64,000 bases of DNA from UBA12087 sp964370815 (GCA_964370815.1 CAYJKQ010000002.1:256078-320077); one strand, 5' to 3'; counted from the stretch's first letter, positions 54,801 through 63,811 are shown. Notes: generated from the sequence alone by a model not told the origin. Numbers and translations are program-made.

Positions 54801-55082
54801 ATGCAAGGAACAACCGATGAAGTCAAAACCCTCGTTCGAGAGATACTGCGCACTATTCCTCAGCCATATCCGGAAACAATTATTTTCGATGTCTTCAAGA
54901 AAATAAAAGCACATCCGGATTTCGAAAAACGTTACCTCATGCTGGTGGATGAACTTTCAGTGTATGCTGTAAATCCCTCCATAGGTAAATACACCCGTGC
55001 CCTCACGGGCTTGAAACCTATCGGTCAAAGAGCAACCCCACACGGCCCCTTCATCACATCCTATACCCTTCTCGGTCGCTGA
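54801..55082 (+). CDS. Small hypothetical protein (93 aa)
   Basis: ATG 54801 with AAAAGGAG upstream at the right distance. A helical N-terminus (about 1-60: TTDEVKTLVREILRTIP ... DVFKKIKAHPDFEKRYLMLVDELS) and a Gly/Thr-rich end (YTRALTGLKPIGQRATPHG). Codon use and start context look real, but I recognise no family. It stands between repeat clusters, directly upstream of the type I R-M operon. Confidence 0.6.
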   Translation: MQGTTDEVKTLVREILRTIPQPYPETIIFDVFKKIKAHPDFEKRYLMLVDELSVYAVNPSIGKYTRALTGLKPIGQRATPHGPFITSYTLLGR

Positions 55083-55147
55083 CCATCCCCGCCCAAATTT
55101 CCTCCCCCCAAAATTAAAAATTTTTTTGGGTAGTTGCCGCCGCCATA

Positions 55148-55250
55148 GGTCCCGCGCTCTTTTTCGCGGGGAAGGTCCCGCGCTCTTTTTCGCGGCATTC
55201 AGCTCTGCATGCTGTTGGCAGAGGGAAGGTCCCGCGTGCTTTCGGCGGGA
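55148..55250. repeat. Tandem CCCGCG-hairpin repeats before hsdR
   Basis: A 22-nt unit GGTCCCGCGCTCTTTTTCGCGG occurs at 55148-55169 and 55174-55195 (identical), and a diverged copy GGTCCCGCGTGCTTTCGGCGG at 55228-55248. Each can fold CCGCG/CGCGG hairpins. They lie in the 328-bp gap before hsdR, which holds no gene otherwise. Confidence 0.75.
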
Positions 55251-55410
55251 TTGCCTGCGGGGGTTGGGGGGTTGCCTGATCTGTAGCACGTCACAAGATG
55301 ATTTTCGTTGTACAATAATGATTAATTGAAACCTTAACTCAGATTCTCATTTGTATGGAAGGGGTTTCTCTTAAAACCGGATATTCCGTATTGAGATATT
55401 GAGGTAAATA

Positions 55411-57948
55411 ATGGGGCAGAAAGAAGCTCAAGCCAGGATAAAGATCAACAAGCTGCTGGAAGAAAGTGGTTGGCGTTTTTTTGAAACCGAAGATGGTCCT
55501 GTAAATATCCAGCTTGAATTGCACTCAAAAATCACTCAAAAGGACATTGATGCTTTTGGGAAAGACTTTGAAACCACAAAACATGGTTTCCTTGATTTTC
55601 TTCTTTTAGATGAACGTGGTTTTCCATTGATTGTTTTGGAAGCAAAATCGGAAGAGAAGAATCCATTATCAGCCAAAGAACAAGCCCGTAAATATGCAAG
55701 GTCACAAAACTGCCGTTTTATTATCCTGTCAAATGGCAACCTGCATTATTTTTGGGACTTGGATCGGGGAAATCCATATGTAATTTCACAATTCCCTAAT
55801 CCCTGGTCGATAAAAGGTTATCAAGCAACACGCCCCAACCCCGAAAAATTGATTTTAGAGTCCATTGAATGTGATTACATTGCCCTGTCGCAATACCCGA
55901 CTTATAAACAAGAAGCTGGATGGAAGAACGAACTGGAACGATCAGCATTTATTGAGAAAAATGCTTTACGTTTCTTACGTGAGTATCAAATCCAGGCTAT
56001 TCGATCTCTTCAACAATCTGTAAAAAAGGGGAATGATCGTTTTCTCTTTGAAATGGCAACTGGTACAGGAAAAACAATCATTGCCGCGGCGGTCATTAAA
56101 CTCTTCTTAAAAACAAGCAATGCGAAACGCGTATTGTTTCTGGTAGACAGACTTGAACTGGAAGACCAGGCGAACAAACGTTTTGTTCAATACCTAAAGA
56201 ACGATTTCAAGACAGTTATCTATAAAGAAAATCGGGAAGACTGGCGCAAAGCAGAGATTGTCGTCACGACGGTTCAATCGCTCCTGTTCAACAACAAGTA
56301 CAGGAAGCTGTTTTCTCCCACTGATTTTGATTTGATCATCTCTGACGAAGCCCATCGATCCATCGGAGGCAATGCTCGAGCCGTATTCGAGTATTTTATA
56401 GGCTATAAGCTTGGGTTAACTGCAACACCAAAAGATTATCTCAAGAAATTTGAGAACAGCCATGCACGCGACCCGCGTGAACTGGAACGACGTATCTTGC
56501 TGGATACCTATCGCACATTCGGGTGTGAGGGTGGTGACCCAACTTTCCGCTATTCCCTTTTGAATGGAGTTGAAGATGGCTTTCTGATTAATCCAGTTGT
56601 GGTAGACGCTCGCACAGATGTGACCACACAACTTCTTGCAGACGAAGGCTATTCTGTGGTTGTTGAGACTGAGACTGGGGAGCAGGAGGAAACCTTTTTT
56701 CAGCGCTCTTTTGAAAAAAAGTTCTTTTCTGACCCGACGAATTACACGTTTTGCAAGACATTTCTCGAAAACGCCTTACGTGACCCGATCAGTGGCGAGA
56801 TGGGGAAAAGTATTATCTTTGCGGTCAGCCAGCATCATGCTGCAAAATTAACCCAGATCCTCAACGAATTGGCTGACCAGATATTTCCAGGAAAATATCA
56901 ATCTGATTTTGCCATGCAAGTGACTTCGCAGGTGCAGGATGCGCAGCAGTTCAGTATCAATTTTTCAAATAACAATCTTGGCGGGTCTGCAACCTTTATC
57001 CCTGCATACAAAACCAGCAAAACCCGTATCTGTGTTACGGTTGGAATGATGACGACTGGTTATGATTGCCAGGATATTTTGAACCTTTGCCTGATGCGCC
57101 CCATCTTCTCGCCAACTGACTTTGTGCAAATAAAGGGTCGCGGCACCCGTACTTATGATTTTTCCAATGACTTGTTTGATCCAACGCTCAAGTCTCAGGT
57201 GGGGTCGGTCAGGAAGATCCACTATAAGTTGTTTGACTTCTTTGCTAACTGCGAATATTTTGAGAAGAAATTTAACTACGATGAAATCCTGAAACTGCCC
57301 CATCGTTCAGAAATGGCAGCAAGTTCAGGAAACAATGGCGACACGGGGTCCGTGGTTAGTATTGAGGGTTACGAGCGGTTTGATCCAGACAGGCTTAAGT
57401 CCATTCAGGAACAAAAGATCGGTTTGGAAGGCATGAAAATTGACCGTATGTTCTTCGAGAAATTTGAAGAACGGGTCAAAGAAGATGAGTTCATCAAATC
57501 CAATCTGCAAACAGGCAATTGGGACCGTATTGTTGAATATGTTTCAACGCACATCATGGATAAACCTGAAGAGTTCTTCACATTGGAAAAACTACGCAAA
57601 GCAGCTGGTGTGGACCGCAGGCTTTCCCTGCGTGAGATCATTGAAAAGGCATATGGCTTTATTCAAAAATTCAAAAGCAAGGATGATCTTCTCGAAGAAG
57701 AGTTTGAAAAATTTATTGCGGATACCAAACCTGTGAGACCCGACATAATCATGGCGTTGAAGTATTATTTCAAGTCTTATCTCACCGATAATCGTGTGCG
57801 GGATATTATCGAAAATAAACGCCTGACCGAATTGAATACCAATCCCACTTTTAACATGCAGGATTTTAAGGCTGTTCCAAAAAACTGGCGGGAGCGTATT
57901 CCTGAGTACATCAAGGATTACGTTCCATTGAACCAGTTTATGGCATAA
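55411..57948 (+). CDS. hsdR: Type I restriction enzyme R subunit (HsdR)
   Basis: 845 aa. N-terminal nuclease with the split PD-ExK site (Asp 62 in LDFLLL, then LEAK at 76-79), an Asn-containing SNGNLHYFWDL segment, helicase motif I MATGTGKT (215-222), DEAH-type box SDEAHRS, later motif VI region QIKGRGTRTYD, and an EcoEI-like C-terminal domain for contact with the M/S subunits. Length is near the EcoEI type. ATG 55411 follows GAGGTAA. It cleaves after translocation when the site is unmethylated. Confidence 0.95.
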   Translation: MGQKEAQARIKINKLLEESGWRFFETEDGPVNIQLELHSKITQKDIDAFGKDFETTKHGFLDFLLLDERGFPLIVLEAKSEEKNPLSAKEQARKYARSQNCRFIILSNGNLHYFWDLDRGNPYVISQFPNPWSIKGYQATRPNPEKLILESIECDYIALSQYPTYKQEAGWKNELERSAFIEKNALRFLREYQIQAIRSLQQSVKKGNDRFLFEMATGTGKTIIAAAVIKLFLKTSNAKRVLFLVDRLELEDQANKRFVQYLKNDFKTVIYKENREDWRKAEIVVTTVQSLLFNNKYRKLFSPTDFDLIISDEAHRSIGGNARAVFEYFIGYKLGLTATPKDYLKKFENSHARDPRELERRILLDTYRTFGCEGGDPTFRYSLLNGVEDGFLINPVVVDARTDVTTQLLADEGYSVVVETETGEQEETFFQRSFEKKFFSDPTNYTFCKTFLENALRDPISGEMGKSIIFAVSQHHAAKLTQILNELADQIFPGKYQSDFAMQVTSQVQDAQQFSINFSNNNLGGSATFIPAYKTSKTRICVTVGMMTTGYDCQDILNLCLMRPIFSPTDFVQIKGRGTRTYDFSNDLFDPTLKSQVGSVRKIHYKLFDFFANCEYFEKKFNYDEILKLPHRSEMAASSGNNGDTGSVVSIEGYERFDPDRLKSIQEQKIGLEGMKIDRMFFEKFEERVKEDEFIKSNLQTGNWDRIVEYVSTHIMDKPEEFFTLEKLRKAAGVDRRLSLREIIEKAYGFIQKFKSKDDLLEEEFEKFIADTKPVRPDIIMALKYYFKSYLTDNRVRDIIENKRLTELNTNPTFNMQDFKAVPKNWRERIPEYIKDYVPLNQFMA

Positions 57949-57963
57949 CCCGAAGGAGAAATA

Positions 57964-60432
57964 ATGCTGGATTCTGAAACCAAACACCGCATCGATACTG
58001 CCCGGGACATTCTGGTAGGTAAAGTACCTGACCCCAAGAGCCAGGTAGAACAGATTACGATTGCCTTGATCTACAAATTCATGGATGATATGGACATAGA
58101 AGCAGAAGAGTTAGGTGGAGTGCGCAGTTTCTTTGTCGGTGAATATGAGAAATTTAGCTGGGCAAAATTGTTAAGCCCCGCATTAGGTGGCTCTGAAATG
58201 CTCGGTCTCTACATCGAAGCCATCGAGAAGATGACTCGCAACGAAGGCATCCCGCAGTTATTCCGCGATATTTTCAAAAATGCCTATTTGCCCTATCGGG
58301 ATCCGGAAACGCTCAGATTGTTTTTAAAAACGATCAATGAATTCAACTACGAACATTCGGAAAAATTGGGAGATGCCTTTGAATATCTCTTGTCTGTTTT
58401 AGGGTCGCAGGGAGATGCAGGGCAGTTCCGCACACCGCGCCACATCATTGATTTCATGGTTAAAGTGGTTGATCCCAGGAAAGAGGATTCCATCCTAGAC
58501 CCTGCCTGCGGTACCGCTGGTTTTCTGATCTCGGCTTACAAACATGTTATGGCAAACAATGCAAAGGATGGCAAACCAGGTGGAGCATTAACCACAGATC
58601 AACGCAAGAAACTTGCTGAGAATATTCGAGGTTACGACATATCTCCAGATATGGTCCGTCTTTCGTTGGTAAACCTGTACCTGCATGGTTTTAGCACACC
58701 AAATATTTACGAATACGACACGCTTACCAGCGAAGATCGCTGGAATGAATATGCCGATGTGATCCTCGCCAACCCTCCCTTCATGTCTCCTAAGGGAGGC
58801 ATCAGACCACACAAGCGCTTCTCGGTGCAGTCCAATCGCAGCGAAGTGCTGTTCGTGGATTATATGGCGGAGCATCTCACTCCGAATGGAAGGGCTGCCA
58901 TTATCGTTCCGGAGGGCATCATCTTCCAATCAGCAGGGGCATATAAACAATTACGCAAGTATATGATCGAAAATAATTTATTGTGGGCGGTGGTTTCCCT
59001 GCCTGCCGGAGTATTCAATCCATACTCTGGGGTTAAGACCTCCATTCTTTTTCTGGATAAAGTGCTGGCTAGAAAGACAGATAAAATCCTGTTTGTAAAA
59101 ATAGAAAAAGATGGGTACGACCTGGGGGCACAACGTAGGGGCTTGTGTAACGAGATGGGGGATAAACCAGAATTATGCCCGACGCATAGCGATCTACCTG
59201 ATGCTTTGAATACGATGCGAAATTGGCATAAGACAGTTTTAGAAGATAAATCCGATTCATTTTCCCCTATAATTGAAAACGACTTAACAGTCCCCATCTC
59301 CAAATTAGGAGAGGTTGGGGATTTCAACCTGAGTGCTGATCGTTATCGTGAGGTTATCCGCGTAGGAAAACAAACATATAAGATGGTTGAATTAGGAGAT
59401 ATGTGTGAAATTATATCAGGGCAATCTCCAGAAGGAAAGTATTACAACAAGGAGGGAAAAGGCATGCCTTTCTATCAAGGAAAGACAGAATTTACCGATA
59501 AATATATTGAGGAACCAACAATTTGGACTACCAGTGTTACTAAAGTTGCCGAGAAAGATGATATTTTAATGTCGGTAAGGGCGCCAGTTGGTCCAGTTAA
59601 TATTGCGACAAAGAAACTTTGCATTGGTCGCGGTCTTGCTGCAATTCGACCTGATACTTCAAAAATTTTATTGGAATATGCATTTATTATTTTGAAACAA
59701 ATGCAAGATGAAATCAAGGGAAATTCTGGTTCTACATTCGCATCCATTAATAGAAGGGATATTGCAAAAATCCAAATACCCCTGCCTTCCCTTGAAATAC
59801 AGAACAAAATCGTCACTGAAATAACTTCTCATCAACGAATAATCGATGGCGCTCGACAAATCGTCGAAAACTGGGAGCCTAATCTTGAGCTCGAGCTCTC
59901 AGAATCATTGCAAGATGGATTAGATAAATGGGATACTGTTAAATTGGGCGATATTTGTAATTTTGAATATGGGAAATCATTACGAGCTGATAATCGTATT
60001 GATGGTCAATATCCTGTCTACGGATCGAATGGAATAGTTGGTTATCATAATGAATTTTTAGTTGAAGCCCCTTTTCTTGTAATAGGACGAAAAGGATCTG
60101 CTGGAGAAGTTCATTATTCTAATAAGAATGGCTTTCCTATTGATACAACATTCTATATTAAATTAGAGAATGAAGACAAAGTAACTCTAATGTTCTTATT
60201 CCTAAAACTGAAGTATCTAAATCTACAAAGTGTAAACACACAAGCTGGAGTACCTGGGTTAAATCGAAATGATGCATATAAAATAAATATCCAGATACCA
60301 CCTTTGGAAATCCAACACAATATTGTCTCTCGTATTGAGCATGAGCGCCTCATAGTTGAAGGCAATCGTGAGTTGATCCAATTGTATGAGGAGAAGATCA
60401 AGAAGGTGATCGAGAGGGTGTGGGAGGAATGA
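57964..60432 (+). CDS. Fused type I HsdM-HsdS (methyltransferase plus specificity subunit)
   Basis: 822 aa in one frame. Residues 1-~450 are HsdM: SAM motif DPACGTAGF (179-187), catalytic NPPF (270-273). From about 460 two target-recognition domains follow: KTYKMVELGDMCEIISG to IQIPLPSLEIQNKIV, and WDTVKLGDICNFEYG to IQIPPLEIQHNIVSRIE, each ending with the helical LEIQ-type spacer typical of HsdS. Type I S subunits are normally separate; here they are joined with no stop and ribosome site. Fifteen bp after hsdR, with AAGGAGAAAT. Confidence 0.94.
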   Translation: MLDSETKHRIDTARDILVGKVPDPKSQVEQITIALIYKFMDDMDIEAEELGGVRSFFVGEYEKFSWAKLLSPALGGSEMLGLYIEAIEKMTRNEGIPQLFRDIFKNAYLPYRDPETLRLFLKTINEFNYEHSEKLGDAFEYLLSVLGSQGDAGQFRTPRHIIDFMVKVVDPRKEDSILDPACGTAGFLISAYKHVMANNAKDGKPGGALTTDQRKKLAENIRGYDISPDMVRLSLVNLYLHGFSTPNIYEYDTLTSEDRWNEYADVILANPPFMSPKGGIRPHKRFSVQSNRSEVLFVDYMAEHLTPNGRAAIIVPEGIIFQSAGAYKQLRKYMIENNLLWAVVSLPAGVFNPYSGVKTSILFLDKVLARKTDKILFVKIEKDGYDLGAQRRGLCNEMGDKPELCPTHSDLPDALNTMRNWHKTVLEDKSDSFSPIIENDLTVPISKLGEVGDFNLSADRYREVIRVGKQTYKMVELGDMCEIISGQSPEGKYYNKEGKGMPFYQGKTEFTDKYIEEPTIWTTSVTKVAEKDDILMSVRAPVGPVNIATKKLCIGRGLAAIRPDTSKILLEYAFIILKQMQDEIKGNSGSTFASINRRDIAKIQIPLPSLEIQNKIVTEITSHQRIIDGARQIVENWEPNLELELSESLQDGLDKWDTVKLGDICNFEYGKSLRADNRIDGQYPVYGSNGIVGYHNEFLVEAPFLVIGRKGSAGEVHYSNKNGFPIDTTFYIKLENEDKVTLMFLFLKLKYLNLQSVNTQAGVPGLNRNDAYKINIQIPPLEIQHNIVSRIEHERLIVEGNRELIQLYEEKIKKVIERVWEE

Positions 60433-60435
60433 GAA

Positions 60436-61569
60436 ATGATTTTAGATGCCCATAGGATTTTCGATTATTTGCCCATTGAGTACAAGACTAAAATCGAGAG
60501 TGATTATGTTGCTTTTCTATGGGATACCTTCTCGGTAAATTATGAAAAGGAAAAATTCCAGTTTGCTTATATCGCTTACCACATGCTGTTCATGTGTTTT
60601 GTATATTTTCAACTGACCAAGATCTATCTAAATATCCCGGACGATATCAGAAGAATACTGATATTCACAAGAGACGCACAAACTGCCGTGGATACCTATG
60701 AACAAAGAATGAATGAGGCAATTGCCAGAAAAGGAACGATTCCTCATTTTGATCCCTTTTCTCTTTCGAGAGAAAATGAAAGTACCATTGTCGGGTTGTT
60801 TGTGTCAATTGGATGCAAGCGGGAGACCATCAAACGTTTGAAGAAACTTGTGAGAGATAGAAACGAAGTAGCCCATTCAAATGGAAACATCAATTTCAGT
60901 GTTCAATCTTCTTTAGATGAAAAAATTGAAGAGATCCTGGATTGCATCGACGAAATTCATCAAAACACTCGGTCTACTATTCATGATTGTACAAAAAGGT
61001 TCCTTATGGATAGTACCAATCCTGATGAAAACGAATACTCAATTGCAGAAGATCAAGTTCGGGAAATTTTCATAAGGAATAAATATCTTTCACCCCTTGA
61101 TTTGCTGTTAGCAAGTAAATTCCCAATCGAAGAACTGGAAGAAATGGAAGGTTATTCATATATTGAGGAACTTGCCTTGAGCATTTCAGTATTGAACAGC
61201 CTACCCGAATATGAAGCTGTCGTGAGAATGGCTCGCGGCGCGGTAGAAGATAGTATGGAATCTGCTGTTTGGGACGAACAAAACCACAAGGTTACCCTTA
61301 TGATGGTACCAGGCGAAAACAGATCAATGACCTTCACAACTTTTGTGAAATTAGAAGAGTGCCTGATTGAGGTTGCGAAACTGGTATATTGGGACAATTC
61401 GCCACATGAACCGGGAGAAGAATTTCCGCTTTCTTTTGATGCAGGCAGCATTGTCAATAACGTCTTGTCAAATTATGAAGATCAGTTAGCTTCATTTTTT
61501 TTAGAAAATGCAGAGGATTGGGAAAATGATCATTGGTATGAAGAACCATTTATGGGCGAGAAGGTTTGA
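60436..61569 (+). CDS. HEPN-motif protein attached to the R-M operon
   Basis: 377 aa, starting 3 bp after the HsdMS stop, with GGGAGG at good spacing, so it is a full operon member. Helical N-terminal half with the motif RDRNEVAHSNG (140-150): R142-N-E-V-A-H147 matches the R-x4-H catalytic pattern of HEPN ribonucleases. The C-terminal half (about 190-377) is helical and acidic, not recognised. HEPN proteins near R-M loci are often toxins that cleave RNA when the restriction barrier is challenged; this is inference for this protein. Confidence 0.7.
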   Translation: MILDAHRIFDYLPIEYKTKIESDYVAFLWDTFSVNYEKEKFQFAYIAYHMLFMCFVYFQLTKIYLNIPDDIRRILIFTRDAQTAVDTYEQRMNEAIARKGTIPHFDPFSLSRENESTIVGLFVSIGCKRETIKRLKKLVRDRNEVAHSNGNINFSVQSSLDEKIEEILDCIDEIHQNTRSTIHDCTKRFLMDSTNPDENEYSIAEDQVREIFIRNKYLSPLDLLLASKFPIEELEEMEGYSYIEELALSISVLNSLPEYEAVVRMARGAVEDSMESAVWDEQNHKVTLMMVPGENRSMTFTTFVKLEECLIEVAKLVYWDNSPHEPGEEFPLSFDAGSIVNNVLSNYEDQLASFFLENAEDWENDHWYEEPFMGEKV

Positions 61570-61795
61570 ACAAGTGCATCAGCCGTAAAATGCCAGTTAG
61601 GATCGTAATATGGTGAATCAATAATAGGAAATATCATTGATAACCGTTTGCCTTATTGGAAAAAATCCAAAAAACACAATCTTAATTAAGGTTACCTGAT
61701 CATGAAAAAGCAGGAATTATATATTCAATTCCCTTAAGTTTATAAAACAACTGCACCCGCCATATCATTAGCTCCCAAAGAACGTAAATTGGGTC

Positions 61796-61824
61796 TTGCA
61801 ATATTAGAAATTCTGTTCTATAAT
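61796..61824 (+). promoter_or_regulatory. Sigma70-like promoter before the terminase-like gene
   Basis: TTGCAA (61796-61801), a 17-nt spacer, and TATAAT (61819-61824). Predicted start near 61831, about 145 nt before the next start codon. Consensus match only. Confidence 0.6.
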
Positions 61825-61892
61825 ACATCTGGCAAGAGTCGTTGGTAATTATGACCCTTGCCGTTTGCTTTAATAGAGTAGCAAATTTATCA

Positions 61893-61944
61893 GGCGAGGG
61901 AGCGTCATGCGACCTTCGCCTATCCCAGTGCAAGGGCACTGGGA
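61893..61944. repeat. Two-hairpin palindromic repeat, copy 1
   Basis: Stem A: GGCGAGGG (61893-61900) with its complement (61913-61920), eight pairs with one G-T. Stem B: TCCCAGTGC (61923-61931) with GCACTGGGA (61936-61944), nine pairs, 4-nt loop. Copies with different stem sequences but the same layout are at 63260, 63334 and 63768. Confidence 0.7.
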
Positions 61945-61974
61945 CCAACTGATCACTGAAAACTGATTACTGCC

Positions 61975-63660
61975 ATGCCACCTACCTCCTACTCCTTCAG
62001 CCCCTTCTTCTCCCGCATGCCTGCTTTCATCAGTAGAACATCCGGTCTCCAACTGCGTCCTTATCAGGTTGCCCCCCTTGCCAGCCTGCTCACTTCCATC
62101 AATAACCAGCTCGGCGACACCATCATCATCGTCTTCCCCCGCCAGTCCGGTAAGGATGAATTTCTCATCCAGCTCATGGCTTACCTGGCTTACACCTACG
62201 CCGGGTTTCCGCTCAGCATGGTCGCCGTCAACCCCACCTACAAACCCCAGACCCTCAATGCCCTCATCCGTTTCGATCAGGTCCTTTCTCGTAACCCCCT
62301 CACCGCCGGGCGCTGGCACAAGAAAGGCGAATTTATACGCCTCATGGATCAGGTCCGCATTTCCTTCCTCTCCGGAGACGCCAAATCCAACATCGTCGGT
62401 GCCACCGCTTCGTTATTGCTTATCATCAACGAAGCCCAGGACATCAGCCCTTCTTTATATCAGCACAAACTTCTTCCCATGGCCGCTTCCACCCATGCCA
62501 CGGTCCTGCTGGCTGGCACCCTCTGGACCAGTCACACCTTCCTTTCGCAGGAGATTCGCCATGCCCGCTATTCCGAAGGACTAGATGGTCGCCAGAGAGT
62601 CTTCATGGTCGACGCCGACCATGTCCGCCAGGTTCTTCCTGCCTACGGTGCCCATGTCGATTCAGTCGTAGCGCGTTGGGGTCGTGAACATCCCCTCGTC
62701 AAGACCCAGTACTTCAACGAAGAGATCGACGCCACCACCGGAATGTTCAACGCCGCCCGCATGGCATTGATCTTCCAATCTGTAGGGGCGAACCTGAGTG
62801 TTCGCCCTTCCGACGCAGCCGATCAATCCGTAGGGGCGATCCCTGGTGGTCGCCCTTCCGCAGCATTCGCCTTCCTCCTCGACCTCGCCGGTCAGGACGA
62901 AGCCGTCATGTCCGACCCCGCCGCCAAACTCGCCAACCCCTCGCGCGATTCCGCCGCCCTCTCCATCGCTGAAGTCGATACCTCCACCGTTGAAACCCTC
63001 AACTACCCCAGCTACCGCATCATCCACAGAGTCGAATGGACCGGTCAAAACCACCTCACCATCTTTGGGCAGCTCAAATCCCTCGCCGAAAGCTGGCTTC
63101 CTCGTTACTTCGTCGTTGACGCCACCGGTGTCGGTGAAGGTCTCTGGGCACTGCTCGACAAAGCCTTCCCCGGCAAGGTCATCCCCGTCAAATTCACCGC
63201 GGCAGTCAAAAGCGACATCGGCTACCGCTTCCTGGCTATGATCAACACAGGCAGATTTAGCGTGAGGGAGCATCATGCGACCATCACGCATCCCGATGCG
63301 TGGGTATCGGGACAGGTGAGCGACCAGTCATCAGGCGAGCGAGCCACAAGCGAGCATCGCCAATATCCGCTCCACGAGGAGCGGATACATACCCCACAGG
63401 TCGAAGCCCAATACAGAGCCTGCCAGTCCGAAGTCCTGCCCGGTCCCGGCAAGACCCTGCGTTGGGGTGTTCCGGATGGCACCCGCGATCCCGAAGGCGC
63501 CCTCATCCACGACGATTTCGTCCTCGCTGACGCCCTCGTCACCCAGCTCGACGACCTCGATTGGAGCCTCTCCTCCCCCACCCTCATCATTAACCGTGAC
63601 CCCTTCGACTCCCGGCTTGACAATACCGACCTCTTAAAATTTATAGATCATAACTACTAA
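61975..63660 (+). CDS. Terminase large-subunit-like protein with palindromic repeats in frame
   Basis: 561 aa. Walker A-like FPRQSGKDE (54-62), Walker B LLLIINEAQD (147-156), motif III-like LLAGT, and an RNase-H-type nuclease part with FLLDLAGQDE (300-309), VVDATGVGEG and HDDFVLADAL. That is the ATPase-nuclease order of phage terminase large subunits. Residues about 269-296 are encoded by two GTAGGGGCG palindromes (62782, 62830) and about 429-471 by two two-hairpin repeats (63260, 63334), all in frame. No ribosome site precedes ATG 61975; an internal ATG is possible. The gene is clearly GC-richer than the left part of the window, a sign of transfer. Confidence 0.75.
   Translation: MPPTSYSFSPFFSRMPAFISRTSGLQLRPYQVAPLASLLTSINNQLGDTIIIVFPRQSGKDEFLIQLMAYLAYTYAGFPLSMVAVNPTYKPQTLNALIRFDQVLSRNPLTAGRWHKKGEFIRLMDQVRISFLSGDAKSNIVGATASLLLIINEAQDISPSLYQHKLLPMAASTHATVLLAGTLWTSHTFLSQEIRHARYSEGLDGRQRVFMVDADHVRQVLPAYGAHVDSVVARWGREHPLVKTQYFNEEIDATTGMFNAARMALIFQSVGANLSVRPSDAADQSVGAIPGGRPSAAFAFLLDLAGQDEAVMSDPAAKLANPSRDSAALSIAEVDTSTVETLNYPSYRIIHRVEWTGQNHLTIFGQLKSLAESWLPRYFVVDATGVGEGLWALLDKAFPGKVIPVKFTAAVKSDIGYRFLAMINTGRFSVREHHATITHPDAWVSGQVSDQSSGERATSEHRQYPLHEERIHTPQVEAQYRACQSEVLPGPGKTLRWGVPDGTRDPEGALIHDDFVLADALVTQLDDLDWSLSSPTLIINRDPFDSRLDNTDLLKFIDHNY
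62782..62807. repeat. GTAGGGGCG palindrome inside the terminase frame, copy 1
   Basis: GGGCGAAC (62786-62793) pairs with GTTCGCCC (62800-62807) around CTGAGT. Translated in frame as VGANLSVRP. Stem bases differ from the other copies while pairing is kept. Confidence 0.8.
62830..62855. repeat. GTAGGGGCG palindrome inside the terminase frame, copy 2
   Basis: GGGCGATC (62834-62841) pairs with GGTCGCCC (62848-62855), one T-G pair, around CCTGGT. Translated as VGAIPGGRP. It lies 22 bp after copy 1 and in the same reading frame. Confidence 0.8.
63260..63312. repeat. Two-hairpin palindromic repeat, copy 2 (in terminase)
   Basis: Stem A: GCGTGA (63260-63265) with TCACGC (63284-63289), extended inward by GG/CC past one mismatch. 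Stem B: TCCCGAT (63291-63297) with ATCGGGA (63306-63312). Inside the terminase reading frame. Confidence 0.7.
63334..63387. repeat. Two-hairpin palindromic repeat, copy 3 (in terminase)
   Basis: Stem A: GGCGA (63334-63338) with TCGCC (63357-63361). Stem B: TATCCGCTCC (63364-63373) with GGAGCGGATA (63378-63387), a perfect 10-bp stem and ACGA loop. Also in frame inside the terminase gene, 21 bp after copy 2. Confidence 0.7.
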
Positions 63661-63669
63661 CATTCATTC

Positions 63670-63695
63670 GTAGGGGCGCACCTGTGTGTGCGCCC
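63670..63695. repeat. GTAGGGGCG palindrome after the terminase stop
   Basis: GGGCGCAC (63674-63681) pairs with GTGCGCCC (63688-63695) around CTGTGT; perfect 8-bp stem. Confidence 0.8.
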
Positions 63696-63727
63696 TCCCG
63701 GCTTTCTAAAGCAAAGGAGCAATAACC

Positions 63728-63811
63728 ATGACCACCCCAAACCCCGTCTACCCTCCCCTCCATCCTAAGACGAGCGAGCATCATGCGAGCATCGTCTATC
63801 CCAGGATATGA
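63728..63811 (+). pseudogene. Truncated duplicate 5' end of the following gene
   Basis: ATG 63728 is preceded by AAGCAAAGGAGCAATAACC, which is repeated before ATG 63857. The first twelve residues MTTPNPVYPPLH match MTTPIEYPPLH of the next gene, then the frame enters the two-hairpin repeat copy 4 and stops at TGA 63809-63811 after 27 codons. It is a duplicated leader plus start, interrupted by, or created with, the repeat. Confidence 0.65.

Larger units (their letters stand above)
61570..61974. other. 405-bp intergenic region between R-M operon and terminase
   Basis: Holds an AT-rich half without coding potential and, to the right, a consensus-like promoter (61796-61824), a weak hairpin GGCAAGAGTC / GACCCTTGCC (61831-61840 with 61853-61862), and a two-hairpin palindromic repeat (61893-61944). 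Confidence 0.5.

Noticed and set aside
61975..63660. Terminase-like gene as a pseudogene because of inserted repeats
   Set aside because: The repeats keep the frame and the ATPase and nuclease motifs are intact; activity cannot be excluded.
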